DNA of 64,000 nucleotides. Source: Sphingomonas sp. (GTDB taxonomy: Bacteria; Pseudomonadota; Alphaproteobacteria; Sphingomonadales; Sphingomonadaceae). The position numbers and the translations under genes were made by a program. This document shows, piece after piece, positions 27,932 to 38,230 of the stretch. A model generated the notes under the pieces. That model ran no database searches. It had not been told where the DNA came from and saw nothing but the letters and a program-made list of their open reading frames with translations. The stretch lies in NCBI GenBank assembly GCA_019635535.1, contig JAHBZH010000001.1, positions 627,001 to 691,000 of the forward strand. The letters are read 5' to 3'. Numbering within the stretch: the stretch's first letter is position 1; each line of letters starts with the position of its first letter.

Positions 27932-28464
27932 CCTTGCCCTGGACGCGCGATCTGCTCGATTTCTGGTTCGCGCGTCCGGACGACTGGTGGTGTGGAGATG
28001 AAGTCTTCGACGACGAGATCCGCACCCGCTTCCTCGATCTGTGGCAGGCCGAGCGCGCGCGTCAGGTGATCGACTTCCTCTACGAGGAAGAGGACTCGCT
28101 CGCCGCCGTGATCCTGTTCGATCAGTTTCCGCGCAACATGTTCCGGGGCCATGCCGACCAGTTCGCGACCGACCATCTCGCGCTCGCCGTGGCGAAGAAC
28201 GCGGTCGAGCTGGATTACGATCACGACATGACGAAGGACCAGCGCGCCTTCCTCTACATGCCCTTCCAGCACAGCGAGGATCCGAAGGACCAGCTCCAGT
28301 CGCTGCTGCTCTTCACCGCCTTGGGCGACGACGAGCTGCTCGAATATGCCCGCAAGCATCATGACGTCATCGAGCGGTTCGGCCGCTTCCCGCACCGCAA
28401 TGCTGTGCTCGGGCGCAAGCCGACCGCGATGGAGCGCGCGGCGGGCGACGTGGTGCCCTGGTAA
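27928..28464 (+). CDS. DUF924 family protein
   Basis: A 178-residue helical protein. DLLDFWFARPDDWWCGDEVFDDEIRTRF, LILFDQFPRNMFRG-type residues (VILFDQFPRNMFRGHADQFATD) and the closing FGRFPHRNAVLGRKPTAME are highly conserved in DUF924, whose TPR-like fold has no proven function. The ATG at 27928 overlaps the tldD stop by 4 nt, and its stop overlaps the next gene by 1 nt (TAATG), placing it in a tldD operon. Confidence 0.92.
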   Translation: MTLPWTRDLLDFWFARPDDWWCGDEVFDDEIRTRFLDLWQAERARQVIDFLYEEEDSLAAVILFDQFPRNMFRGHADQFATDHLALAVAKNAVELDYDHDMTKDQRAFLYMPFQHSEDPKDQLQSLLLFTALGDDELLEYARKHHDVIERFGRFPHRNAVLGRKPTAMERAAGDVVPW

Positions 28465-28673
28465 TGGCGCTGGTCGAGATCGGCCGCTACGTCGCCGGCT
28501 TCGAGGCGGACATCGACCGGCTGCGGCTGGAGGATGCCGGCATCTACGCCTTCGTCTTCGATTCCGGCATGGGCGCTTTGGTCGCCGGCGTCCGGCTGAT
28601 GGTCGACGACGAGGATGAGGACGCGGCGCGCGCCTTACTGCTCAGCCAAGCAGATAGGGGCGCAGCGGGCTGA
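28464..28673 (+). CDS. DUF2007-like putative signal-transducing protein
   Basis: A 69-residue protein, MALVEIGRYVAGFEADIDRLRLEDAGIYAFVFD, followed by RLMVDDEDEDAARALL. The pattern of two beta strands, a helix and an acidic VDDEDEDAAR segment matches DUF2007, a small ferredoxin-like domain found in many bacteria. It is coupled to the DUF924 gene (TAATG overlap). Its 3' end overlaps the convergent phosphatase-like gene by 32 nt. Confidence 0.82.
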   Translation: MALVEIGRYVAGFEADIDRLRLEDAGIYAFVFDSGMGALVAGVRLMVDDEDEDAARALLLSQADRGAAG

Positions 28674-29052
28674 GATCGTAGCCGGCGGCGGCCGCCTGCT
28701 CCATGATCGCCGCCCCGTCCCCACCGCGCCGCTTCTCGGCCAGCGCCCACAGGAAAGTGGAGCGCGTCCCCGATTTGCAGAAAGCGAGCACTTTTCCCTC
28801 GGCCGCCTCCAGGGCTTCGGCCATCGTCTCCACCTGCTCCGGCGCGAAGCCTCCAGCCACCGGAATATGGCGATAGGCAAGCCCCGCCGCCTCCGCCGCC
28901 GCCGCGATCTCGCCGCCCGCCGGCTGGCCCGGCTCCTCGCCGTCCGGCCGGTTGTTGACGATCATCGTGACGCCCAAAGCGGCCGCTTGGGCGACGTCCT
29001 CCGATCCGATCTGGCCGGAGACGAAAGTGGAATCATCGAGAACTCTAAACAT
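28642..29052 (-). CDS. TIGR01244/DUF442 phosphatase-like or sulfurtransferase-like protein
   Basis: A 136-residue single-domain protein. FVSGQIGSEDVAQAAALGVTMIVNNRPDGEEPGQP is the start typical of the beta-lactamase-hydrolase-like (DUF442) family. LAFCKSGTRSTFLWAL carries the cysteine and arginine of a CxxGxR phosphatase-type P-loop near residue 92. In Blh-type proteins this domain is fused to a metallo-beta-lactamase/persulfide dioxygenase linked to sulfide oxidation; here it is alone. Activity as a phosphatase or sulfurtransferase is not determined. Confidence 0.85.
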   Translation of the reverse strand: MFRVLDDSTFVSGQIGSEDVAQAAALGVTMIVNNRPDGEEPGQPAGGEIAAAAEAAGLAYRHIPVAGGFAPEQVETMAEALEAAEGKVLAFCKSGTRSTFLWALAEKRRGGDGAAIMEQAAAAGYDLSPLRPYLLG

Positions 29053-29065
29053 CCGGTCCCCTCTA

Positions 29066-29093
29066 CGTCATTCCGGCGAAGGCCGGAATGACG
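29066..29093. repeat. Short palindrome CGTCATTCCGGC..GCCGGAATGACG
   Basis: Perfect 12-bp arms around GAAG, between the start of the DUF442 gene and the stop of recQ. Same family as the elements at 15431 and 45449. On the minus strand it directly follows nothing but could shield the DUF442 promoter. On the plus strand it lies behind antisense DNA only. Confidence 0.8.
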
Positions 29094-29095
29094 AT

Positions 29096-30862
<1,767 letters not shown>

Positions 30863-30959
30863 CCGCGCGGTCCTAGCCGCAGCGCGCGCCGGAAGTCGAG
30901 GGCGTGCGGAACCTTCCGTCCCAGCCTGCGCTCAACCCGGATCGAAATCGGAGACCGTC

Positions 30960-31580
30960 ATGCGCCATACCGGCTATCTTCTGCTGCCTCTATTGCTTGC
31001 CACCGCCTCGTGCGGGCGCGAATCCACCGGCCCCGTCGACATCGCCAATGACGTCATGGCGCCCCAGGCCGAACAGAGTGCGCAGGCCGAGCCCGCCGAA
31101 GCGATGCTGACCGCCGAGGGCTGGGGACCGCTGCGGATCGGCATGACCCGCACGGAGGTCGAGGCGGCGGCAGGGCCCGATGCCGATCCCGACGCGGTGG
31201 GCGGCCCCGAGCCCGATCGCTGCGATCAGTTCCGCCCGGCCCGCGCGCCCGAAGGGCTGCTGGCGATGGTCGAGGACGGTCGCCTGACCCGCATCTCGCT
31301 GATCCGCGACAGCCGCCTGCGCACCGGCGACGGTTTCGGCCTCGGCACCCCGGCCGCCGAGATCATGGCCCGGCTCGGCGATGCGGCGCGCGTCAGCCCG
31401 CACAAATATGCGGAGGCGCCGGCCGAATATATCGATCATTGGGCGCCGGGCGTCGTCGTGACGCCCAATGTGGAGAATCCCGCGGCGCGCGGCATCCGCT
31501 ACGAGATCGGCGGCGACGGCAGGGTCCAGGCCATCCATGCCGGCGGCCCCGCAATCCAGTATGTCGAGGGCTGCGCCTGA
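30960..31580 (+). CDS. Putative lipoprotein, unknown function
   Basis: A 206-residue exported protein from the ATG at 30960, with a lipoprotein signal MRHTGYLLLPLLLATASC (Cys18). The mature part contains GWGPLRIGMTRTEVEAAAG, a pattern common in small periplasmic proteins of unknown function that share an SmpA/BamE-like 'G.I..GMT..EV' start, and a cysteine pair (CDQFRPA.., EGCA at the end) that might form a disulfide. Divergent from recQ. The 3' end lies 3 nt from the convergent exporter gene. Confidence 0.78.
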   Translation: MRHTGYLLLPLLLATASCGRESTGPVDIANDVMAPQAEQSAQAEPAEAMLTAEGWGPLRIGMTRTEVEAAAGPDADPDAVGGPEPDRCDQFRPARAPEGLLAMVEDGRLTRISLIRDSRLRTGDGFGLGTPAAEIMARLGDAARVSPHKYAEAPAEYIDHWAPGVVVTPNVENPAARGIRYEIGGDGRVQAIHAGGPAIQYVEGCA

Positions 31581-31583
31581 GGG

Positions 31584-33407
31584 CTATTCCGCCGCTTCGG
31601 CCTTCTCCTCCGCCTCGCGTTCGCTTTGCTGGCGCGTCCACATCTCGGCATAGAGGCCGCCGGCGCGCAGCAATTCGGCATGGGTGCCGCGTTCGGCGAC
31701 GCGGCCTTCGTCGAGCACGACGATCTGGTCGGCATCGACCACGGTGGAGAGACGGTGGGCGATGACGATCGCGGTGCGCCGTTCGGCGACGTTGCTCAAA
31801 GTTTCCTGGATCGCGTCCTCGGTGCGGCTGTCCAGCGCGCTGGTCGCCTCGTCGAGGATCAGGATCGGCGGGTCCTTGAGCAAGGTCCGCGCGATGGCGA
31901 CGCGCTGTTTCTCGCCGCCGGAAAGCTTCAGGCCCCGCTCGCCGACCTTGGCCTCATAGCCTTCGGGCAGCGACAGGATGAAATCGTGGATCGCCGCGCC
32001 CCGCGCCGCCGCCTCGATCTCCGCCTGCGCGGCGCCTTCCCGGCCATAGCCGATATTGTAGCCGATCGTGTCGTTGAACAGCACGGTGTCCTGCGGCACG
32101 ATGCCGATCGCGGCGCGCAGCGCGGATTGTTTCACACCTGAAATATCCTGTCCGTCGATCGAAATCCGGCCCGCCTGCGGATCGTAGAAACGGAACAGCA
32201 GCCGCGACAGCGTCGATTTGCCCGCGCCGGACGGGCCGACCACCGCGACGGTCGTTCCGGGCGGCACGTCGAGGTCCACGCCTTTCAGGATTTCGCGTCC
32301 CGGCTCGTAGCTGAAATGGACATTCTCGAAGCGGACATGGCCGGCGCTGACGTGGAGGTCCGGCGCATCGGCCACGTCGCGTATCTCGGCGTTGGTGTCG
32401 ATCACGCCGAACATCTGCTCCATGTCGATCAGGCCCTGGCGGATGTTGCGATAGACGAAGCCGAGCATGTCGAGCGGGCGGAAGAGCTGGGCCAGCATCG
32501 TGTTGACGAACACCACGTCGCCAGTGGTGAAGAGCCCGCGCGACCAGCCCCAGACGCTGTAGCCCATCGCGCCCAGCATCATGATATTGGTGATCAGCGA
32601 CTGGCCGATATTGAGCCAGGCGAGGCTGGTCTCGTTCTTGACGGCGCTGTTCGCATAGGCGCGCACCGCCGTGCCGTAGCGCTCCGCCTCGCGCGCCTCG
32701 GCGTTGAAATATTTGACCGTTTCGTAATTGAGCAGCGAATCCACCGCGCGTGCGATCGCCTGATTGTCGATCTCGTTCATCTCGCGCCTGAGCTTGGTGC
32801 GCCACTCGGTGACGATGCGGGTGAACAGGATATAGGCGGCGACCATGACGAGCGTCGCGGCGACCAGGCCGGGGCCGAACTTGAACCAGAAGATGACGCA
32901 CACCGCCGCCAGCTCGATGATCGTCGGCGCGATGTTGAAGAGCAGGAAGTAGAGCATCGAATCGATGCTCTTGGTGCCGCGCTCGACGATCTTGGTGAGC
33001 GCGCCGGTGCGCCGCTCGAGGTGGTAGCGCAGCGACAGCGCATGAACGTGGCGAAACACGTTCTCGGACAATCGCCGCGCCGCGTCCTGCCCGACCCGCT
33101 CGAAGATCGCGTTCCTGAGATTGTCGAACAGCACGCTGCCGAAGCGCGCGGCGGAGTAAGCGAAGACGAGCGCGAGGGCGAGGCCGACCGCTGGCTCGAA
33201 GCCCGGCGCCATCCGGTCGACCACCGCCTTGTAGGCATAGGGCATGGCGATCAATGTCGCCTTGGCGGCCAGCACCAGCAGCATGGCGATGACGACGCGG
33301 GTCTTGAGCGCGGTCTCGCCGGCGGGCCAGAGATAGGGCAGGAAGCGCCGGAACGTCGCCCAGCCCGGATTGTCCTTCACCGCTGCGCTCGTCCCGTTCT
33401 CCGCCAT
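31584..33407 (-). CDS. Atm1-type ABC exporter (ABCB7-like half transporter)
   Basis: A 607-residue fused membrane/ATPase half-transporter. The length and sequence are very close to the structurally known Atm1 of Novosphingobium (FLRFLPYLWPA-type start, ERTGTLTKIVERGTKSIDSMLYFLLFNIAPT-type core). Six membrane helices occupy about residues 25-320. Walker A GPSGAGKST, LSGGEKQR and ILILDEATSALD follow. Bacterial Atm1 exports glutathione conjugates and metal-glutathione complexes and gives heavy-metal tolerance. The glutathione-binding pattern MAENGTSAAV start at 33407 is chosen because upstream residues have no family match. Confidence 0.94.
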   Translation of the reverse strand: MAENGTSAAVKDNPGWATFRRFLPYLWPAGETALKTRVVIAMLLVLAAKATLIAMPYAYKAVVDRMAPGFEPAVGLALALVFAYSAARFGSVLFDNLRNAIFERVGQDAARRLSENVFRHVHALSLRYHLERRTGALTKIVERGTKSIDSMLYFLLFNIAPTIIELAAVCVIFWFKFGPGLVAATLVMVAAYILFTRIVTEWRTKLRREMNEIDNQAIARAVDSLLNYETVKYFNAEAREAERYGTAVRAYANSAVKNETSLAWLNIGQSLITNIMMLGAMGYSVWGWSRGLFTTGDVVFVNTMLAQLFRPLDMLGFVYRNIRQGLIDMEQMFGVIDTNAEIRDVADAPDLHVSAGHVRFENVHFSYEPGREILKGVDLDVPPGTTVAVVGPSGAGKSTLSRLLFRFYDPQAGRISIDGQDISGVKQSALRAAIGIVPQDTVLFNDTIGYNIGYGREGAAQAEIEAAARGAAIHDFILSLPEGYEAKVGERGLKLSGGEKQRVAIARTLLKDPPILILDEATSALDSRTEDAIQETLSNVAERRTAIVIAHRLSTVVDADQIVVLDEGRVAERGTHAELLRAGGLYAEMWTRQQSEREAEEKAEAAE

Positions 33408-33510
33408 GGCGTCCCAGATAGGGCCGGTCGTGCCGGAACCCAAGCGCCGCCGGCATAACGAAGGGAACCCCCGCCGCTCCGCCGCATTGTCGGCTGAGGA
33501 AGGAGCCGGC

Positions 33511-33810
33511 ATGGGACCGGTGCTGTTCGTGATGGCGATCCTGGGCTGCGGCGAGAGCGATGCGCGGTGCCGCGAGTTGCGCGTCGGCGAAACGCGCTAC
33601 CACTCGGAACAGGCCTGCCTGGCTGCGGCCGAAGCGGCGCTGCTCGCCAATAGCGACCTGCCCTATCCCAATATCGTCGCCGATTGCCGCCGGGAAGGCG
33701 CGCAGGGCCGGCCGCTACGCGGTAGCGATCTGCTCCGGCCGGAGCCGGGCCGCCTGCCGGACCGCGCCTCCCGTTATGCCGGAGGCACTCCGCTCAGATC
33801 GTCCCGCTGA
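33511..33810 (+). CDS. Small conserved secreted-type protein, unknown function
   Basis: A 99-residue protein from the ATG at 33511 with an AGGAG site 5-9 nt upstream. The start MGPVLFVMAILGCGESDARC is a short hydrophobic stretch followed by three cysteines. The core RVGETRYHSEQACLAAAEAALLANSDLPYPNIVADC resembles small hypothetical proteins that recur in sphingomonads; the four cysteines may form disulfides after export. It is divergent from the Atm1 gene by 103 nt and overlaps the end of the convergent TonB receptor gene by 17 nt. Confidence 0.72.
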   Translation: MGPVLFVMAILGCGESDARCRELRVGETRYHSEQACLAAAEAALLANSDLPYPNIVADCRREGAQGRPLRGSDLLRPEPGRLPDRASRYAGGTPLRSSR

Positions 33811-35926
33811 TCGAAAGCGTGAAGATCGGGCCATAGGGACGGTCACGATATTCGGTGAAGGCGATGTTGCTGTTCGTCGCGTTGCGGCGCCCGTCGAAGA
33901 AGGATCGGCGGAAGCTCTCGTTGGTGTCGAGCAGGTTGTCCACGCTGGCGCGCACCGTCAGCCCCATCACGTCCTTGTGCTCGACGAACAGGCCGAGGCT
34001 GCCCGGCGTGTCGAGATACTGGAAGCTCTGATCCAGCCGGAAGCCCTCCGACTGGCGGAACTGGAAGGCGCTGGCGCCCCAGGCCCAGTCGGTGCCGGGG
34101 ACGTCGTGGCGGAAATTGACCTCCAGCCGGCGCGTCAGATTCTCGTTGATCGGCCGGCGCCGTCCGGTGAGCGGGTCTTCGAGCGAGGTGCGCTGGAACT
34201 GGAGGTTCATGTCCAGCCGCGCGCCGCGCCAGCCCAGCGGATCGAAATTGAACGTGCTGGTCCATTGCAGGCCGTAGACCCGCGCCAGCCCGTCGAGATT
34301 GCCCGGCGCCTGGCCGGTCGGGCCGATCGGCACGACATCGACCACGTCGCTGATCAGCCGGCCGTAGACCCGCGCCGTCGCCGTGCCCCATGGGCCGAGG
34401 TTGCGGGTCACCTGCACCTGCGCGTTCCAGCTCTGCGGCGGCACCAGATTGGCGTTGCCGGCATTGGTCGTGCCGCCGCTGACATTGGTCGAGGCGACGA
34501 AATCGAAGAAGTTGAGCTGGCCCACCTGCCGCTCGAGCCGCGCGCTCACGTCGAGATTTTCAACCGGGCGCCAGGCGAGGTTGAGGAAGCCTTTCGGCCG
34601 GACGAAGCTGCGGGTCAGCCCGTTCGCGCCGGACTGGGAGATTTCGGAATATTCGCCGCCGATCGAGGCCTGGAGGGTCAGGCTGGGCGCGAGCGGCCGG
34701 CCGTAGGTCAGGATCGCCTCGGCCCGCTGCTCCTCCACCGTGCCTTCGGCATTGGGGAAAGGCACGGGCACGAAATCCCCGGCCGGATTGAGCACCTGCA
34801 GGCCGTTCTCGATGTCGAGCCGGTTGAGCGCGCCTTCCGCCGAGACCTGCCAGTCGCCGCCGCCGCCGCGCCAGCGATATTCGGCGCGCAGGATCGTCTC
34901 CGCCTCGTCCGCCACCTGGGTGAAACGCTGCCCCAAAGTCGGGCTGGCGTCGGCATAGGTTTCGAACAGGGTCTGGGTGAACGGGCTGTGCTCGAAGCGG
35001 TGCGATCCGATCAGCTTCAGTCGGCCGCCGCCGAGTCCGAATTCGTAATCGCCGCCGAAATCGTAATTATATTCACGCTCGATCTCGCGGACGGTCCGCA
35101 CCCGGTCGGGCTGGCCCGTCCCGGACCGCGTTCCGTCCTCGCCGACGGTGGAATGGTAGAGGGCGACGCCGCCGTTGAGGTTGAGCACCGATCCGTCGCC
35201 GAAGGCGCGGCGGATCGAGCCGGCGAGGCGCGGCGCTTCCTGGTTGACGAACAGCACCTCGTCACGCCGGTCGATGATCGTGCCGTCGGGCGTGAAGACG
35301 ATCTCCGGCCCGGCATTGCCGTTGCGTCGGCTGTCGTTGCGCAGGCTCAGCGTATATTGGGTGCCGCCGAGCGCGCCGTTGACCGAGACCTCGCCGTCGA
35401 GCAGCCGGGCGGGCGTGCGCCGCGCGCGGATTTGCGGGCGCCAGGCGAAATTGCCCGACAATTGGCGCGACGAGGTGACGACGTTCGCCACCTGGCCGGT
35501 CAGGCCGGAGACGTTCAGCGTCGCGCCGTCGACGATCTCGATCCGCACGACATTCTGGGCGCTGATCTGGCGCAGCTCGGTGAAGATGTCGGTGGACCGG
35601 CCGAGAAAGCGCTCGCCGTTGATCAGCACGTTGCCGGTCGCCTGGCCGAGCCCGCGGCGGCTGGTGTCGCCGGCGTCGATCGCGAAGCCCGGCACCCGGT
35701 TCAGCATGTCGAGCGCGCTGCGCGGCGCGTAGCGGGCGAAATCGGCGGGCGTGTAGGTGCGCGGCCCTTCCGGCGCGGCTGCCGGGGTTTCGCTTTCGGC
35801 GGCGGGCGGGGCATTGCTCGCCGGCGTTTCGGCGTCCTGCGCGAAGGCCGGCGCGGCCGAGGCCATCAGGGCAACGGCCAGCGCCCGGCGTGCGCCCGTC
35901 ATCGTGTCGTATCGCCTCGCAATCAT
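33794..35926 (-). CDS. TonB-dependent outer-membrane receptor
   Basis: A 710-residue outer-membrane beta-barrel. From the ATG at 35926, which follows a strong GGGGAGGGATT site, it has a signal peptide (MTGARRALAVALMASAAPAFAQ), a plug domain (about residues 60-190: SALDMLNRVPGFAIDAGDTSRRGLG, VLINGERFLGRSTDIFTELRQI) and a long barrel with alternating aromatic strands to the C-terminus. The longer open frame upstream of 35926 lacks a ribosome-binding site. A Fur-like box lies 160 nt upstream, so iron-complex uptake is possible, but no ligand is certain. Confidence 0.9.
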   Translation of the reverse strand: MIARRYDTMTGARRALAVALMASAAPAFAQDAETPASNAPPAAESETPAAAPEGPRTYTPADFARYAPRSALDMLNRVPGFAIDAGDTSRRGLGQATGNVLINGERFLGRSTDIFTELRQISAQNVVRIEIVDGATLNVSGLTGQVANVVTSSRQLSGNFAWRPQIRARRTPARLLDGEVSVNGALGGTQYTLSLRNDSRRNGNAGPEIVFTPDGTIIDRRDEVLFVNQEAPRLAGSIRRAFGDGSVLNLNGGVALYHSTVGEDGTRSGTGQPDRVRTVREIEREYNYDFGGDYEFGLGGGRLKLIGSHRFEHSPFTQTLFETYADASPTLGQRFTQVADEAETILRAEYRWRGGGGDWQVSAEGALNRLDIENGLQVLNPAGDFVPVPFPNAEGTVEEQRAEAILTYGRPLAPSLTLQASIGGEYSEISQSGANGLTRSFVRPKGFLNLAWRPVENLDVSARLERQVGQLNFFDFVASTNVSGGTTNAGNANLVPPQSWNAQVQVTRNLGPWGTATARVYGRLISDVVDVVPIGPTGQAPGNLDGLARVYGLQWTSTFNFDPLGWRGARLDMNLQFQRTSLEDPLTGRRRPINENLTRRLEVNFRHDVPGTDWAWGASAFQFRQSEGFRLDQSFQYLDTPGSLGLFVEHKDVMGLTVRASVDNLLDTNESFRRSFFDGRRNATNSNIAFTEYRDRPYGPIFTLSISGTI

Positions 35927-36084
35927 AATCCCTCCCCGATTGCCGGCCGGCAGCCCGCTACATTTGTGGCACACGAGTGGGGCGATGAACCTGAACGCCA
36001 GCCTAACGGCTTCACCCCCGAAACGATCGGCTCGACGAACCGGTGTTTTGGCCCGATAAAACACATGCCCGCTGCCTGCCTTTT

Positions 36085-36104
36085 ATTGCGACTCGTTCTC
36101 AATT
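36085..36104. promoter_or_regulatory. Candidate Fur box upstream of the TonB receptor
   Basis: The sequence ATTGCGACTCGTTCTCAATT resembles the imperfect GCGAATCGTTCTCATT form of Fur sites seen upstream of iron-receptor genes in many proteobacteria. It lies in the 244-nt divergent gap, 159 nt before the receptor ATG and 67 nt before the SDR gene. The match is by eye only. Confidence 0.4.
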
Positions 36105-36170
36105 CCAATCCCGGCGGAACCGCGACTGACAGCCGCCGGTTTGTGGCACATCATTGCGAGGAGCGTTCCT

Positions 36171-37028
36171 ATGTCCGCCGACGACATCGTCGAAAAGGTT
36201 CGCGAGGGCGATCTGCCCGGCCATGAAAGCCGGCTGGAGCCGAAGCCGGACTGGCGGCCGCGTTTTCCCGGCTCCGGCCGGCTGAAGGGCAAGGTCGCGC
36301 TGGTCACCGGCGGCGACAGCGGCATCGGCCGCGCGGTCGCCGCCTTGTTCGCGCGCGAGGGCGCCGACATCGCCATCGCCTATCTGTGCGAGCATGACGA
36401 TGCCGCCGAGACGCAGCGCATCGTCGAGCGGGAGGGGCGCGAGGCGCTGGCCATCGCCGGCGATCTCGGCGATCCGGCTTTTTGCGAGAAAGTGATCGCC
36501 GAAACTGTCGGCCGGTTCGGCCGCCTCGACATCCTGATCAACAATGCCGGCGAGCAGCATCCGGACCAGGACATCGCCGACATCGACGAACATCAGCTCA
36601 AGCGCACCTTCCAGACCAACATCTATGCGATGTTCTTCCTGACCCGGGCGGCCCGGCCCCATCTCGGGAAGGGTGCGGCGATCGTCAATTGCACCTCGGT
36701 CACCAGCTACCAGGGCTCGGAGGAGCTGCTCGACTACAGCGCCACCAAGGGCGCGATCACCGCCTTCACCCGCGCGCTGTCGGAGAATCTGGTGAGCGAG
36801 GGCATCCGAGTGAACGCGGTCGCGCCGGGGCCGATCTGGACCCCGCTCAATCCCTGCGGCGGGGCGAGCGAGGAGAAGATGGAAACGTTCGGGGAATCGA
36901 CGCCGATGGGCCGCCCCGGCCAGCCCAACGAGGTCGCGCCCAGCTTCCTGTTCCTCGCCTGCGCCGATTCCAGCTACATGTCCGGCCAGGTGCTGCACCC
37001 CAATGGCGGCGTGATCATCGGGAGCTGA
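36171..37028 (+). CDS. SDR-family oxidoreductase (general-stress-protein 39-like)
   Basis: A 285-residue classical/extended short-chain dehydrogenase. The N-terminal tail (EGDLPGHESRLEPKPDWRPRFPGSGRLKGK) is typical of the YhdF/Gsp39 subgroup. NAD(P)-binding TGGDSGIGRAVA is near residue 46, ILINNAGEQHP follows, and the catalytic serine and YSATK lysine pair (DYSATKGAITAF) is near 187. The end MSGQVLHPNGGVIIGS is also subgroup-typical. Likely a stress-induced aldehyde or alcohol dehydrogenase; substrate unknown. The start ATG at 36171 has GGAG just upstream. Confidence 0.92.
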   Translation: MSADDIVEKVREGDLPGHESRLEPKPDWRPRFPGSGRLKGKVALVTGGDSGIGRAVAALFAREGADIAIAYLCEHDDAAETQRIVEREGREALAIAGDLGDPAFCEKVIAETVGRFGRLDILINNAGEQHPDQDIADIDEHQLKRTFQTNIYAMFFLTRAARPHLGKGAAIVNCTSVTSYQGSEELLDYSATKGAITAFTRALSENLVSEGIRVNAVAPGPIWTPLNPCGGASEEKMETFGESTPMGRPGQPNEVAPSFLFLACADSSYMSGQVLHPNGGVIIGS

Positions 37029-37097
37029 CAGAGGCGCCCTTCCGCCTCCGCCGATCTTGCGATAGGCTCGCCGCGAACAAGCTGGAGGGGCATTATC

Positions 37098-37523
37098 GTG
37101 CGGACTTTTCTCGGCATCGTCGCGGGCATCGTCGCGGCGTTCGCGGTGCAGATCGGCATCGATGTCCTCACCAACAAGCTCTATCCGGTGGCGATCAGCG
37201 ACATGTGGGATCGCGCGCAGGTGACGCAGGCCATGGCCTCGCGGCCCACCCCCGCGCTGCTGCTCACCGTTCTGGGTTTCTTTCTCGGCGCGCTGGCCGG
37301 CGGCTATGTCGCGCGCCGTCTGTCCGGGGTTGGCTGGACGGTTTGGGTGCCGGCGGGCGTGCTGGCGGCGATGGCGCTGATCATTTCCGTCGCCTATCCG
37401 GTGCCGGCATGGACCTGGTTCGCCACGCTGGCGGCGCCGCTGATCGGTGGCATGATCGCCGGCCATCTCGGCCCGCGCGCGACGGCGCCGGCAACGGAAG
37501 CTTCCGACGATGCGGACCTGTAA
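37098..37523 (+). CDS. Four-helix membrane protein, unknown function
   Basis: A 141-residue protein starting at a GTG with four hydrophobic segments: [21 protein letters not shown] (1-21), [20 protein letters not shown] (about 54-73), [20 protein letters not shown] (about 80-99) and [19 protein letters not shown] (about 107-125). Glycine spacing suggests tightly packed helices. The 3' end overlaps the Mpo1-like gene by 14 nt in another frame, so the two are probably co-expressed. No family recognised. Confidence 0.78.
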   Translation: MRTFLGIVAGIVAAFAVQIGIDVLTNKLYPVAISDMWDRAQVTQAMASRPTPALLLTVLGFFLGALAGGYVARRLSGVGWTVWVPAGVLAAMALIISVAYPVPAWTWFATLAAPLIGGMIAGHLGPRATAPATEASDDADL

Positions 37524-37857
37524 GAGCTTCGCCGAATTCTGGCCTTTCTACTTGCGGGAGCATGGGCGGCCGCGCACCCGGGCGCTGCACTATATCGGCA
37601 CCAGCCTGGTCGTGATCCTCGCGCTCGGCGCGCTCGCCACCGGACGCTGGTGGCTGTTCGCAACCTTGCCCGTCGCCGGCTACGGCTTCGCCTGGGCGGC
37701 ACATTTCTTCGTCGAGCGCAATCGTCCGGCGACCTTCACCTATCCCTTATGGTCGCTCGCCGCCGATTTCCGCATGTGGGCACTGTGGCTGATCGGCCGG
37801 CTCGGGCCGGAGCTGGAGCGCGCCGGCGTCGCGCCGGAGGAATCCGCGGCGCACTGA
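37510..37857 (+). CDS. Mpo1-like/DUF962 membrane protein
   Basis: A 115-residue protein: [66 protein letters not shown]. The paired histidine motifs (EH..R..H and HFF.E.N.P) are diagnostic for DUF962, whose yeast member Mpo1 is an Fe2+-dependent dioxygenase in fatty-acid alpha-oxidation. Two membrane helices lie between the motifs. An analogous 2-hydroxy fatty-acid role in sphingolipid-making bacteria is plausible but unproven. Confidence 0.88.
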   Translation: MRTCKSFAEFWPFYLREHGRPRTRALHYIGTSLVVILALGALATGRWWLFATLPVAGYGFAWAAHFFVERNRPATFTYPLWSLAADFRMWALWLIGRLGPELERAGVAPEESAAH

Positions 37858-37864
37858 TCTTTTC

Positions 37865-37912
37865 TGTCCGGAAACGGACAAGCGTTCGGAATCGCACCGC
37901 CAAGCCTTGGCG
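37865..37912. promoter_or_regulatory. Inverted repeats upstream of the sigma-54-type promoter
   Basis: Two palindromes lie 85-135 nt upstream of the GG-N10-GC element: TGTCCG-GAAA-CGGACA at 37865-37880 and GCCAAG-C-CTTGGC at 37900-37912. Their distance is right for enhancer (PspF-like activator) binding. The first could instead be the terminator hairpin of the Mpo1-like gene, whose stop is 8 nt upstream, although it has no U-run. Confidence 0.3.
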
Positions 37913-37996
37913 AAATCCGCCACCTGTTGGCACGGCAATTTCCGACAAGTCTCCCGCTAAAATTGAAAAACGTCGGTTTTCCGCCAAAAAACCCGT

Positions 37997-38013
37997 TTGG
38001 CACGCCCCCTGCG
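37997..38013 (+). promoter_or_regulatory. Sigma-54-type (-24/-12) promoter
   Basis: TTGGCACGCCCCCTGC has the invariant GG (37999-38000) and GC (38011-38012) separated by exactly 10 nt, close to the YTGGCACGRNNNTTGCW consensus. Predicted transcript start is near 38024, about 43 nt before the 36-residue peptide gene. Sigma-54 control of the phage-shock (psp) operon is established in enterobacteria. The pspC-like gene downstream supports the call. Confidence 0.65.
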
Positions 38014-38066
38014 AATCATCGGGCATGATCGTCGGATGGTCCGGCGATCGGAAACGGAGACGAAAA

Positions 38067-38177
38067 ATGACGCTTTCTTATGCCAACCTGCAGAACATCG
38101 CCGCTTCGGTGATCGCCGCTTTGGTCGCCAGCAGCCTGTTCATTTCCGCCGCCATCGGTCCGGTTCCGGTCATCTGA
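38067..38177 (+). CDS. 36-residue single-TM peptide, psp-associated
   Basis: A tiny gene with a GGAGA site 6 nt before its ATG: MTLSYANLQNIAASVIAALV, then a hydrophobic end SSLFISAAIGPVPVI. It should form one membrane helix (about residues 12-30). It is the first gene behind the sigma-54-type promoter, and its stop overlaps an ATG in the pspC frame (TGATG). Tiny helices are common phage-shock partners (PspB, PspD), but sequence similarity to those is not evident. Function unknown. Confidence 0.65.
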   Translation: MTLSYANLQNIAASVIAALVASSLFISAAIGPVPVI

Positions 38178-38230
38178 TGACCGGGCCGGCCACCCGCGCC
38201 GCCCAATCTGCTTCTGACAGGATCGACGAC

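Noticed and set aside
36137..36160. Sigma-54-like TTTGTGGCACATCATTGCG before the SDR gene
   Set aside because: GG and GC are 9 nt apart, not 10, and a similar TTTGTGGCACA occurs at 35963 with no -12 element, so it is probably not a promoter.
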